Source: Hymenobacter ruricola
GTDB taxonomy: Bacteria > Bacteroidota > Bacteroidia > Cytophagales > Hymenobacteraceae
Assembly: GCF_015694525.1 (NCBI RefSeq)
Contig: NZ_JADQDM010000001.1
Location: 868,001-932,000, forward strand
Reading direction: 5' to 3'
Length of the DNA stretch: 64,000 nucleotides
This document shows, piece by piece, positions 50,686 to 61,400 of this stretch. Position 1 is the stretch's first letter; each line of letters opens with the position of its first letter. The notes beneath the pieces were generated by a model that saw only the letters and a list, made by a program, of their open reading frames with translations, had not been told where the DNA came from and did not search any database. The translations under genes were made by a program, and so were the position numbers.

Positions 50686-51336
50686 ATGCAAAGTGTCCCT
50701 TTTCCCAACTTTCCACCGGTGCGGCACGCCATTCCGCGCCGCCTCGAAGCCCCCGACCTGGAGTGGGCCGTGGCGCTGCTCGGGCAGGCCATGGCGGCCC
50801 ACCCGGCCCTGAGCTACGTGTGCGCGCCGCCCATTGGCGCCCGCCGCCAGCACTGGCTGCTCCGGCAGCTACTCGACTACGTGTTTCGCCACGGCGTGGC
50901 TTATACCAATGCGGCGGGCACGGCCCTGGTGCTGTGGCTGCACCCCACGGAGCTGCGGCGGCCCTGGGCCCTGCAACTGCGCCTGCTGCTGCCGGCCATT
51001 TGGTGGCTGGGCTGGGCCGGCAGCCAGCGCCTGCGCCGCCTCATCCGCACGGTGGCGTGGCTGCGCCGCCAAAGCCTGGCCGGCCCGCACCACTTGCTGC
51101 TGGGCGTGGCGGTGCACCCCGCGGCCCAGGGCCGGGGCGAGGGCCGGCGGCTGCTGGCGGCCACGCTGGCCTTGCGCCAGTCGCCGCTGCCGTGCTACTT
51201 CAGCGGGCAGGTGCCCTCGCAACTGGCTTTCTATCAGGGGCTGGGGTTTGAGCTGGCCGGCCATTGCACGGTGGGCGAGGGGCCCGCGGGCGTGCTCAGC
51301 AACTGGGGGCTGCTGCGGCCCGCGGCCCGGAAATAG
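50686..51336 (+). CDS. GNAT-family N-acetyltransferase, copy 2
   Basis: A 216-residue protein starting at the ATG at 50686. The frame extends upstream through the hairpins but that part was rejected. The acetyl-CoA motif is LLGVAVHPAAQGRGEGRRLL. The C-terminal part has LPCYFSGQVPSQLAFYQGLG followed by FELAGHC. It is paralogous to the gene at 41031, with the same Arg/Leu-rich middle and equal motif spacing. A hairpin immediately before the ATG might limit translation. The substrate is unknown. Linkage of both copies to HTCS genes suggests that the acetyltransferase is part of the duplicated unit. Confidence 0.88.
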   Translation: MQSVPFPNFPPVRHAIPRRLEAPDLEWAVALLGQAMAAHPALSYVCAPPIGARRQHWLLRQLLDYVFRHGVAYTNAAGTALVLWLHPTELRRPWALQLRLLLPAIWWLGWAGSQRLRRLIRTVAWLRRQSLAGPHHLLLGVAVHPAAQGRGEGRRLLAATLALRQSPLPCYFSGQVPSQLAFYQGLGFELAGHCTVGEGPAGVLSNWGLLRPAARK

Positions 51337-51436
51337 AAAAGGTTTGCACTCTTCAGCATCCGCCTGTTTTTCTGGATTTTACAAAAAATAACTTCACTTT
51401 CTTTCATCAATTCCAACCACCATTTCCCTTCTTAAC

Positions 51437-51952
51437 ATGAAAACCCTTTCCATTCTCCTGCTTTCCGGGCTGCTGGTCACCTCGATGGGCTGCAAAAAAG
51501 ACAAAGAAGATGCGCCCGCTCCCTCCAAAACGGCCATGCTCACGGCCGGGACCTGGAAAGTGAACAGTTCCACCCTGACCATTGACGCTCAGTCCAATAC
51601 CTTTCCTGAGCCTTCCTCCAACCAGGCGGGCTACAAGTTCAACACCGATGGCAAAACGGTGGTGACGTACAGCGACGGCACGACGGGCAACGGCACCTGG
51701 GCGCTCCAGAACAACGACTCGGAACTGGTGCTGAAGGATGGGAGCAGTGCCCAGCAAACCCGCAAGGTGTTTGAGCTGACCAGCCAGAAGCTGTCCATTG
51801 GCCGCAGCTTCGATAAAACGGCCATTCAGAAAGTGCTGAACAGTTCTTCGGGCGCTGATTTCGAGCTGGCGCTCATCGTGGCCGGCAACCCCAGCGTGGC
51901 CTGGCAAAACACGAACAACGTGGACTACAAAATCAACTACACGCCCAAATAA
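51437..51952 (+). CDS. Lipocalin-like lipoprotein
   Basis: A 171-residue lipoprotein: signal peptide with lipobox SMGC followed by KKDKEDAPAPS. The body has the small beta-barrel signature of Bacteroidota lipocalin-like proteins: MLTAGTWKVNSSTLTID, FNTDGKTVVTYSDGTTGNGT, WALQNNDSELVLKD and VFELTSQKLSIGRSF. Such proteins are thought to bind small hydrophobic ligands, but the role here is unknown. The local upstream region is AT-rich, which suits a promoter. It is the first of three small lipoprotein genes in a row on this strand; the other two are unrelated to it in sequence. Confidence 0.8.
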   Translation: MKTLSILLLSGLLVTSMGCKKDKEDAPAPSKTAMLTAGTWKVNSSTLTIDAQSNTFPEPSSNQAGYKFNTDGKTVVTYSDGTTGNGTWALQNNDSELVLKDGSSAQQTRKVFELTSQKLSIGRSFDKTAIQKVLNSSSGADFELALIVAGNPSVAWQNTNNVDYKINYTPK

Positions 51953-52008
51953 CCAAGGCCGGACATCCTCTGACCATCAAATTAACCCTGTTGTAACCCG
52001 CATGCCCC

Positions 52009-52554
52009 ATGAAAACCTTCCGTTCGGTTTCTCGCTATGCCCTGTTGCTGCTCTGCGGCGCGGCCCTCAGCCTGTCGTCCTGCAAAAAGGATTCGGCCGA
52101 TGACAGCGGCACGTCCTCGGGCGACGGCACCGTGACCTGGACCCACAACGGCACCACCTACACCAGCACCCTCACCGCTTCGGCCATCGTGGATACCGGC
52201 GATAAAATTATCGTCACCGGCGGCTCCAAAGACAACAACAACATCGTGTCGCTGAGCCTGCTGGGCATCAACGCCAAAGGTGCGGGCACGTACGACCTGC
52301 GCAAGGGTTCCGTGCTTGATAACTACCCGGTTGCGGCCCTTACCCTCAATGCCAGCAGTGGCCAGGGCACCACGCACAACACCCTCTACGGCCCCAACGC
52401 CAGCAACGGCACCATCACGGTGAGCCAGTTCGACAAGGCTGCCCAGAAGCTCAGCGGCACTTTCAGCTTCACGGCTGGGGCCGTGCCCAACACCAGCGCC
52501 ACCGGCACCCAAAACGTCACCAGCGGCAGCTTCACGTTCACCAAGTTCCGGTAG
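52009..52554 (+). CDS. Small lipoprotein, tandem paralogue 1
   Basis: A 181-residue lipoprotein with a long leader (YALLLLCGAALSLSSC) and the lipobox cysteine followed by KKDSADDSGTSSGDG. The mature part is predicted all-beta: GTVTWTHNGTTYTSTLTA, DTGDKIIVTGGSKDNNNIVS, KGAGTYDLRKGSVLDNY and KLSGTFSFTAGAVPN. It resembles Bacteroidota lipoproteins of the DUF6252 type, but I am not certain of the family number. The gene at 52703 has the same order of segments throughout, so the two arose by tandem duplication. There is no enzymatic motif. Confidence 0.8.
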   Translation: MKTFRSVSRYALLLLCGAALSLSSCKKDSADDSGTSSGDGTVTWTHNGTTYTSTLTASAIVDTGDKIIVTGGSKDNNNIVSLSLLGINAKGAGTYDLRKGSVLDNYPVAALTLNASSGQGTTHNTLYGPNASNGTITVSQFDKAAQKLSGTFSFTAGAVPNTSATGTQNVTSGSFTFTKFR

Positions 52555-52702
52555 GCAACCGCCCGTCCGATGCGCCCAGCGTCGCGCTGGCTCGAATCAG
52601 GGGTTTCCGCTACCGAGTCTGGTGCCGCGCCAAGGAAGCCGCGCCTCCGCCGATTAGCCGGCTACCATTTTCCATTCCTTTCTCCTTTTTCAATAGACCC
52701 CC

Positions 52703-53242
52703 ATGCATTCCTTCACTCGCTACGCCGTGCTGCTGCTGTGCGGCGCTTCCCTGGGTCTTTCGTCCTGCAAAAAAGACTCTTCCGATGACGACGCCACGCC
52801 CGAAGGCGACGGCATCGTGACCTGGACGCACAACAACGTCACTTATACCGACAAGATTACGGCGGGCGCCGTGGTGGACCCCGGCGACAAAATCTTCATT
52901 CTCGCCGGGTCCAAAGACCTCAATAACGTGTTGTCGATACCGCTGCTGGGCCTTAGTGCGAAAGGCCCGGGCGTGTACGACCTGCCCAAGGGCTCAGCGC
53001 TCAACGACTACTCCGTGGGCTCCATCACCCTGAACGGGGCCGATGGCAAATCCGGGGCGACTTACACTACCCTGTACGGCCCCAACGCCATCAATGGCAC
53101 CGTCACGGTCACGGAGTTTGACAAAAATGCCCAGAAACTCAGCGGCACGTTCTCCTTCACGGCCGGCGCGACGCCCTTGGGCAACGGCAGCGGCACCCAA
53201 ACCGTGACCAACGGCAGCTTCAGCATCCACAAGTTTCATTAG
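52703..53242 (+). CDS. Small lipoprotein, tandem paralogue 2
   Basis: A 179-residue lipoprotein: leader YAVLLLCGASLGLSSC then KKDSSDDDATPEGDG. It aligns segment by segment with the upstream gene: GIVTWTHNNVTYTDKITAG, DPGDKIFILAGSKDLNNVLS, KGPGVYDLPKGSALNDYSVG, TTLYGPNAINGTVTVTEFD, KLSGTFSFTAGATP. The signal peptides and the C-terminal halves are the most alike. About 150 bp separate the genes. Its stop overlaps an 8-bp inverted repeat (GGCCACCA / TGGTGGCC, 53242-53280) that may help end transcription. Function unknown. Confidence 0.8.
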   Translation: MHSFTRYAVLLLCGASLGLSSCKKDSSDDDATPEGDGIVTWTHNNVTYTDKITAGAVVDPGDKIFILAGSKDLNNVLSIPLLGLSAKGPGVYDLPKGSALNDYSVGSITLNGADGKSGATYTTLYGPNAINGTVTVTEFDKNAQKLSGTFSFTAGATPLGNGSGTQTVTNGSFSIHKFH

Positions 53243-53651
53243 GCCACCAGCGCGGCGGCCGGGCTTGCCCAATGGTGGCCAGGCCGCCGCGCAAATCTTG
53301 ACTGAAAGCGGGAAAACAGCAATTTCAGGCGCTGCGATATGGGCCCAGTGGGCTCCGCCATGCCCATTGGTGGTGCAACATTCTGGCGCTGCCAGCGCCT
53401 GAAATTCGAATGGCAACCGCCGGAGTGGCGTGGGAAAATGACCACTACGGCTCCGCTTTCGCCGCCCTGCGCAAAACCGCACGCATTTGGCATAAACCCG
53501 AAGAGCAAGGCACATTCAATAACGCTTTTGCACCAAATACGAACGGGTTTGGCCATCGCATCAAGGTTTCTTTGCCTTAGTCGGAAGCTTGACTATCTGT
53601 TTGTTGACTGCGCTTGCTTTCGCTTATCACCACCGGGTCTCTTTCTGCGCT
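53243..53651. other. 409-bp intergenic region with hairpins, no gene recognised
   Basis: It contains a short stem (GGCCACCA at 53242-53249 with TGGTGGCC at 53273-53280), a 14-bp inverted repeat (listed separately) and an AT-richer end towards the next gene. Near 53573 TTG is followed after 19 bp by TATCTGTTTG, close to but not matching a promoter. Frames crossing this region look non-coding. Confidence 0.5.
53321..53406. repeat. 14-bp perfect inverted repeat with 58-bp spacer
   Basis: AATTTCAGGCGCTG (53321-53334) is the exact reverse complement of 53393-53406. The spacer also contains complementary GGGC/GCCC and CCA/TGG segments. It is unrelated to the other repeat families here. Its role is unknown. 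Confidence 0.7.
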
Positions 53652-55394
53652 ATGAAACATCCGCTACACCTCTTTCTGCGCTTCACGGCCGCGGCCCTGC
53701 TGCTGAGCGGGGCTGCGGTCACCCGGGCCCAGGACCTGGCCACGCTGGCCCAGCAAAAGCCCGTGACCCTCACCGGCGCCCTGGATTTGCGCACCGTGTT
53801 CTACAACTACTCGGGCAACATCACGGCCCGGCGCAAGCCGTTCAGCTACGTGCTCAGCGGCAGCCCCACCGTCAACATCTACGGCGTGGCCGTGCCGCTC
53901 GACTTCGTGCTCAGCGAGCAGGACCGGGCCGTGCGCCAGCCCTTCAACCAGTTCGGGCTGAGCCCGACCTATAAGTGGGCCACCGCGCATTTGGGCTACC
54001 GCAACCTGTCGTGGTCGCCCTTCACGCTGGCCGGCCACACCATGCTGGGCGCCGGCGTGGAGCTGAACCCCGGCAAGTTTCGCTTCGGCCTGATGGTGGG
54101 CCGCTTCGCCCGCGCCACCGCCGTGGATGCCACCACCGGCCTCACGGCGCCCTTCGCCTTCTCGCGCCGCGGCTACGCGCTGAAGCTGGGCGTGGGCGCC
54201 CCGGAGAAATCCTTCATCGACGTGACCCTGGTGAAAGGCCGCGACGACAGCACCAGCGTGAGCGCCACCGACCGCCTGGCGGCCGGCAACACCGGCGCCC
54301 TGGTGCAGCCCGCCGAAAACCTGGCCGTGGGCCTGGGCGGCCGGCTGGGCTTGGGCAAAGACAAGTACTGGTTTGTGGAAGGCGACGGTGCCATCAGCCT
54401 GTTTACGCGCCGCCTGGGCAGCCGCTTGCAGCTGGAAAAGAGCAACCTGCCGGGCATCGTGAATAGCACCTTCGGCAAGCTCATCGACATCAACGGCTCG
54501 ACGGAAGCTTACACCGCCTGGCAAGCCGGCGCCGGCTATTCCAAAAACGGGCGTGGCCTGAAGGTGCGCTACCGCCGCATCTCGCCCGGCTACCAGAGCA
54601 TGGGCGCCTACTTTTTTCAGGACGACCTGGAGAACCTGACGCTGGCGCCCAGCTTCGCGCTCTTCAAGCAAAAGCTGCGGCTGAGCGGCAACCTGGGCGT
54701 GCAGCAGGACAACCTGCGCAGTCAGAAGCAGCTCACCAGCCGCCGCATCATCGGCTCGGTGTCGGCGTCGGCCGAATTGTCCGAGCGGCTGGGCATCGAC
54801 CTTAACTACACCAACTTCACCACCGACCAGCAGCAGGCCGGCGCCGTGCAGGTAGCCGATTCCTTTCGGCTGGCCCAGACGACGCAAAGCTTTTCGGTGG
54901 CGCCGCGCTACGTGCTGATGGGCGACCATTACGGCCACGCCGTGCTGCTGTCGGTGGACCGGTCCACGCTGCGCGGCCTGGGCAGCAGCGTGCTGGACAA
55001 GCTCAGCGAGTTCACCTCGCTCAACGCCTTTCTGAACTACCAGCTCACGCTGATGGGGCCGCGCCTCACGCTGGGCGCCACTTACAACTACACGGAGCTG
55101 AGCCTGAGCCAGGGCGCCGACCTCAACCGCGGCCTGCAGCTCTCGGCCGACCGGCCTTTTCTCAAGCAGGACGCCTTGCGGCTGGGCTTGCGCGGCTCCT
55201 GGCTGTCGGCGCGCCGGTTTGGCGAGCCGGGCCGCATCGTGGGGGGCGGGGTGCGCGCCACCTACCGCGCCGGCCGCCACCACAGCTTCCGCCTCGACGC
55301 CGCCTACACCGCCCGCCAGCCCGACCAGGACACGCCCAGCAACCCCCGCTACACCGAAACGCGCGGCGAAATCGGCTACGGCTTCACGCTCTGA
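53652..55394 (+). CDS. Outer membrane beta-barrel protein of the TANFOR-like locus
   Basis: A 580-residue exported protein starting at the ATG at 53652 (signal peptide ending AAVTRAQ). The body is made of alternating amphipathic strands throughout: LDLRTVFYNYSGNITARRKP, FNQFGLSPTYKWATAHLGYR, AGVELNPGKFRFGLMVGRFA, and a final VRATYRAGRHHSFRLDAAYT with a C-terminal GYGFTL. That is the pattern of a barrel with about 20 or more strands. No plug or TonB box is seen. It lies 54 bp before a very large surface protein and is probably co-transcribed with it, so it may help export or anchor that protein (inference). Confidence 0.85.
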   Translation: MKHPLHLFLRFTAAALLLSGAAVTRAQDLATLAQQKPVTLTGALDLRTVFYNYSGNITARRKPFSYVLSGSPTVNIYGVAVPLDFVLSEQDRAVRQPFNQFGLSPTYKWATAHLGYRNLSWSPFTLAGHTMLGAGVELNPGKFRFGLMVGRFARATAVDATTGLTAPFAFSRRGYALKLGVGAPEKSFIDVTLVKGRDDSTSVSATDRLAAGNTGALVQPAENLAVGLGGRLGLGKDKYWFVEGDGAISLFTRRLGSRLQLEKSNLPGIVNSTFGKLIDINGSTEAYTAWQAGAGYSKNGRGLKVRYRRISPGYQSMGAYFFQDDLENLTLAPSFALFKQKLRLSGNLGVQQDNLRSQKQLTSRRIIGSVSASAELSERLGIDLNYTNFTTDQQQAGAVQVADSFRLAQTTQSFSVAPRYVLMGDHYGHAVLLSVDRSTLRGLGSSVLDKLSEFTSLNAFLNYQLTLMGPRLTLGATYNYTELSLSQGADLNRGLQLSADRPFLKQDALRLGLRGSWLSARRFGEPGRIVGGGVRATYRAGRHHSFRLDAAYTARQPDQDTPSNPRYTETRGEIGYGFTL

Positions 55395-55448
55395 TGGGCT
55401 TTGGCTGACGCGCTTTTTGACTACATCCTTCACTCCAACTTTTTCCGC

Positions 55449-58400
55449 ATGAAAGACCTCAACTCTGTTTTGCGAAGCCTGTGCCTGCTGCTGCCGCTGC
55501 TACTGCTGGCAGGTGGCGCCCGCGCCCAGGCCTCGGTCCAGGCCGTGCGCGTGACGGTGATGCCGCTGCCCCCGTACTCGACCCACCTGTCGGACTACGT
55601 GGACCAGCCCAACCGCCTGCTCATCACCCTCAGCAACACCACCCGCACGCCCCTGAGCCTGCAGCTGGCCGGCACCCTGAGCGGCGACAACGGCATCCGG
55701 GTGCAAACCAAGCCCAGCGCCCGCTCGCCCCGCCCCGTCAACCTCGACCCGCTGCAAACCCGCCGGCTCGACCAGGAGGAGCTGAGCCAGCTGTTTGATG
55801 AAAACATGCTGACCTACACCGGCATCACCATGCAGCAGATGGTGCGCGGCAACGGCCTGCCCGAAGGCACCTACACCATCTGCGTGAAGGCCCTGGACTA
55901 CGCCAACGGCCGCCCGCTCTCGGCCGAAGACCCGGTGGGCTGCTCGCGCCCCTTCGCCCTGCGCAGCCTGGAGCCGCCCTACATCATCAAGCCGCTGGCC
56001 GATGAAAACTTCAAGGCGGTGAGCCCGCAGAACATCCTGTTCACCTGGAGCCGGCCGGCGGGCGCGCCCATCACGACGGAGTATGAGCTGCGCATCGTGG
56101 AAATGTCGGACCCGCGCCGCAACATCAACGACGCCTTTCTGGCCGGCACGGTGCCGCCGCTGTTCGAGCGCACCGTGACCGGCGCCACCGTGCTGCTCTA
56201 CGGACCTTCCGAGCCGGCCCTCATCGTGGGCCGGCGCTACGCCTTTGCCGTGACGGCCCGCGACCCGCGCGGCCAGGCCGTGTTCCGCAACAACGGCCGC
56301 TCCGAGGTGCAAAGCTTCGTGTACGGCGCGGCGCCGGCCGTGGCCTCCACTCCGGCGCCGCACATCCAAACGGTGAAGGATATGCACACCGTCACCACGA
56401 AGATTCCGATGGTGCTGGTGCGCGGCAACCTGCAGTGGGGCTGGCGCGCCAGCGAGGAAGCCAATTCCTTGTTTACAGAAGTTAATAGCAAAGGCCTCGA
56501 CGCCACCGGCAACGCCCTGGCGGCGCTTAATGACCCCAGCGCGGGGCCCACGGCTACGGCGGCGCTCGGCGGCGCCTTGCACACGGCCTCGACCGGCGGC
56601 GCGGGCGGCGCGGCCGGCTCTTACGGCGCCAACGCCGGCGCGGGTGCCAGCCCGACGGGCGGCTACAATGGCGCCACGGCCACCACGGGCCCGCTGACGG
56701 CCGTGACAACTTCCACCACCGGCGGTGCCAACGCCGGCATGATGAGCAACACCAGCGTGGTGAGCGGCGGCGGTACCACCACCGGCTTCAGTGTGGGCGG
56801 CGGGAGCCTGGCCGGCGGCGGGCAGCTTGGTTCGCAACTCGGCACGGGCAGCAATTCCAGTTCGGCCAGCAACCCGCCCATCCAGCTAGGGGTGGCACCC
56901 AGTATGCAGCTGCCCGGCATCATCGGCAAGAGCCGCTACCCGCTGGCCCACCAGAAAATCAAGCTGGTGTATGACTACAAACCCATCGCCCAGGGCCAGA
57001 TGGGCTGGAACGACCCCACGCTCAACGCCGAGCGCCACAAGGTGATGGGCATTGGCACCACGGATGCCAACGGCGACTTCGCCATCAGCATGCTCACGGC
57101 GCCAATAGAAGGGGGCGGAATGCCCCAGTTTATCGACGGGAACAAAACGTACCAGGTCAGCCGCCTGCGGGTGGAAATCAGCGACGCGCACTTCTTTGAA
57201 GAGCCCACCGGCTACGAGCTCAAGCCCGGCAAAGACGGCGGCTACGACCTGGGCCAGACCCTGTGCCTGGCCAACTCCTACCGCCTGAAGCTGGAAGTGG
57301 TGGACAAGGGTGGCAAGCCCGCTCCCGGGGTTAAGGTGTCGGTTTTCCGCCTGCCCAGCTGGTACAACGCCCACGCCTACGCCAAGCCCGAAGGCCAGCA
57401 GCCGGAAGAGAAACGCGCCCAGCGCCTCGGCGCCGACGGCGGCATCCTCATCACCGACGTGCCCGTGACGAAAACGGCGCTCACGCGCCTGTTCGCCAAC
57501 AACGGCGGCGCTTCCGACAAGTACAACCTGCTCATCACCGGCGAGGGCTACAACAACTTCGCCACCACGCTGAGCGCCTGGCCCGCCGGCACCAGCTGCA
57601 AAGACGGCGTCGTCACCATCACCAAAAAGATTGAGCTGGTGGGCAGCCCGCCGCTGGTGCGCGGCCGCGTGCTGCGCAAGCACGACAGTTCGCCCGTGGT
57701 GGGCGCCAACATCCGCCTGAAGCGCACCACGCCCGGCGACGGCAAAATCTACACCACCCAAACCGACAGCAAGGGCGCGTTCAGCATCAGCACCCTGGGC
57801 AAAACTTCGGTGCCGATGACGCTGGAAGTACTGACCGGTCCGGGCGTGGAAAAGGGCTGGCGCGAAGACAACATCAAGCTCGACAAGACCGGCCCGCAGG
57901 GCATCGTCACCCGCGACCCCATCTCGATTGACGCCGTGGTGCACCCCGTGGCCGGCCGCGTGGTGAGCGACGAGGGCCCCGGCGTGGCCCAGGCCAACCT
58001 GCGCTGGAAATCGGGCGGCAAGCCGTTTGAGGCCGATGGCGAGGGCCGGTTCATGACCACCCATCAGGCCGGGGCCGACACGCTCATCATCTACAAGCTG
58101 GGTTTCCAGGAGCTGCGCGCCAGCGTGTGGGTGGACGGCGACGGCCTCACCAACCCCAAAACCGGCAAGAAGAACTCCGGCAACTACTTCGTGCTGGGCG
58201 GCACCGGCGCTGGCTCCGGCGCAGGGGCCAAAGCCCAGAAAAACGTCACCAACGACCTGACCAAAACCTTCGGCAAGAATTCTAGCCTGCAAGTGGCCGG
58301 CGCGGCGCCCTTCCAGCTGCCCGGCACCGGCCCAATAGGCAACGGTGCGCTCCCCGCCAGCCAGGGTGCGCTCCCCGGCGGCCAGAGTGCGCTTCCCGCC

Positions 58401-61400
58401 GGTCAGGGTGTGTTCCCCGGCGGCCAGAGTGTGCTCCCCGTTGGCCAGGGTGTACTCCCCGCCGGCCAGAGTGCAATCACCGCGGGTCAGGGTGCGGGCA
58501 CCGCCAGCCAGGGTGCGGGCACCGCCGGCCAGGGTGCGGTCACCGCCAGTAAGAGTGCGGACACCGCGGGTCAGGGTGCGCTCCCCGCCGGTCAGGGTGC
58601 GGGCAACAGCGGCGCCGTTGCCGGCATCGGTCTTGGGATTGCCAGCGCCAGCCAGTACAACGGGGGCAGCATCACCGACAACAACGCGCTGCTCAACTAC
58701 CTGCAAGGCGCCGGTGGCGGCAGCGGTGTCGTGGGCGACGGCCAGGACCTGGGCGTCTTCACCCTCAATAAACTGGTGGGCCGCCTGCGCGTGACCGTGC
58801 TAGACTCGGCCTCCGGGCAGCCGCTGGCCGGCGCCACGGTGGCCTTCCCCGGCACCGACCCGGTGCTGAGCCAAACCACCGGCGCCGATGGCCAGACCTA
58901 CTTCGAGAAAGCGCCCGGCGGGCCGGCGGGCCTGCGCATCAGCGGCCCTGCGGGCGCGGCCATTGCCTATGTGCCCAGCCTGCAGGACCTCACCATTGCC
59001 ACCAACGGCAAGGTGACGGAACTGACCGTGAAGCTGGCACCCGGCACCCGCGTGCAAGGCACGGTGCAAGCCGACGGCGCGGCCGTGGCCGGCGCCAAAG
59101 TGCGCGTCATCGGCCGGCCCGATATGGAGGTGCAAACCGCCGCCAACGGCCAGTACGAGCTGATTGGCGTGCCCAAAGGCCCCTGGACGATGGAGGCCAC
59201 CAAGCAGGGCCTCATCGGCCAAAGCCAGAGCCAGACCTTCGTGCCCGGCCAGAACGCCACCGTCAATTTTGCCCTCACCAACGCCGGCTTTGCCATTGAT
59301 AAGCTGCTGGGCTTCCCCATCGAGGTGAAAACCCTGGCCACCGGCGCCGACACCACCCTCACCGGCGCCTTCGTGAACCTGCCCGGCAACGTCCTTTTCA
59401 GCGTGAAATCCGGCACGCGCCTGGAGTTTGCCAACGTGGCCGTGCGCGTGGACAAAAACGGCGTGCTGCGGCCCAAAGGCAAGGATTTTGTCCTCACCGA
59501 CGCCACCGAGCTGGCGATGACGGCCTTCAAATTCCTGCCCGTCAAAATTGCCGAAACCGCGGGCCTGAAGGTGCAGATGCAGGCCGGCAATCCCACCAAA
59601 GGGCTCATTGCCGGCGCCGTCGAAATCAACTACGGCACGCTGGGCAACAACCTGGGCTGGGCCTGGAACGCCGGGGTGAAAACCTACCTCAGCGACGCCC
59701 CCGGCACCGGCGCCGTGCCCGTCCTGCCCGTGCTGGGCTCCGACGGCAAGCTGCCCTACAGCGCCACCACCCTGAAGCTGCGGGCCCCGGCCAAGTCGGC
59801 CGCCCTCTCGCTCTACGGCTTCACCGCCACCGTCGACCTGACGCAGAGCACCGCGGGCACCGACGGCCTGCACCTGGCCGGCAGCGTGCAGCTCGACAAA
59901 GTGCCGGGCCTGAACTCGGTCAAAATCAACGTCAGCAACCTGTGGATTGCCACCGGCGGCGAAATCAAAACCGCCACGCTGGGCCTGAATCCGGCGGTGA
60001 GCGTGAGCGTAGGCGGCTTCGGCTTCACGCTCACCGGCGGCGGCCTCACCGAGCAGGGCTTCAAGCTCAGCGGCGCGGTGAAGGTGCAGGTGCCGGGCTC
60101 GGCGGCCAGCGTGGTCAACTTTTCCGACCTGCTCATTGGCACCAGCCAGCTCTACGGCGGCAACTTCGTGCTGCCCAGCGCCGGGCTCGACGTGTTCAGC
60201 CTGGCCAAGTTCAAGCCGGTGGCCGGCTCGCCGTTGGCCTTCGGCACCTTGCCCAACGGCGGGCCGTCGTTCTTCAGCGGCGGGGCCACCACCACGCTGC
60301 CGCTCATCGACAAAACCATCACCGTCCAGGCCTTCACGGTGCGGTCCGACGGCCAGTTTTCGGCCCAGGTGCCGGCCGACTTTTCCATCGGCTTCGGCGG
60401 GCTGGCTTCGCTGAAAGTGAAGGGCGTGAAGTTCAACACCATCGGCGGCGTGGGCATCGACGTGCTCAGCGACGTGCAGCTGACCCTGCCGCTGGTGAAA
60501 GCCGAGGCCGGCAACCTGAAGTACCGCCCCGGCAAGGCGCCCTCGCTCGAAAACGTGGGCCTGCACGTGCCCATCGGGGTAGGGGAGCTGGGCGGCTCGG
60601 TGAGCTTCCTCAACAACGGCTTTGCCGGGGCGCTGGGGCTGAATCTGGTGAGCGTGATGAATGTGAAGGCCGATTTCAAGTACCAGAAAGTGGCCGGCGA
60701 CATCCAGTTTGCGGCCAACATCCAGAGCAACATTCCGCCGGTGCCGGTGGGCCCGGGCCTGCTGCTCACCAGCGTGGGCGGCGGCCTGAGCTACGGCAAC
60801 AAGAAGCTGAAATCGGTGACCGTGAGCGGGGTGGTGAGCGTGGCGGCGTTTGAAGCCGGCCTGGCCCTGAATCCCATCAAGGTGACGGTGGAAGCCGGCC
60901 CGGTCATCACCGGCACGGCCAACCTGACGGTGGCCGAGCAGAAAATGGCCAACGCCAAGCTGCTGCTGGACTTCCCCAACTCCCTGGCCTCGGTGCAGCT
61001 CACGTCGAACTACACGCCCTTGCCGGGCATGAGCAGCAGCACGGTGGGCGGCATTGTGGTGGTGAGCGGCAAGCAGAACGACTCCTACTGGGTGATGAGC
61101 ATGGGCGCGAAAACCTCGCTGCTGGGCCTGATAAACGCCAATGCCAACATCCTGGTGGGCCAGAACCTGAACGTGAACAACCACCCCGAACTGGGCGACT
61201 ACACCGGCTTCATCGACAAAGCCTACCTCAGCAACGGCACCACCGTGAACGGCGCGCACATGCAGAGCAACACCTCGTTTGGGCGCCACCAGAACGACGC
61301 GTTTAGCGCCTGTTTCTGGGAGGCTTGCGGCAAAATCTGGTACTACAACGACGCCGTCAGCAACCTCAACATGAATTTTGCCAGCAACAGCTACGGCCTG

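Noticed and set aside
53563..53590. Promoter for the outer-membrane protein at 53652
   Set aside because: TTG and TATCTGTTTG are about 19 bp apart, but the box has four bases between TA and TTTG instead of two, so it does not meet the consensus.
58282..58612. Coding frames on the minus strand through the minisatellite
   Set aside because: A 21-bp repeat without stops is open in several frames. The plus-strand frame continues into recognisable domains on both sides.
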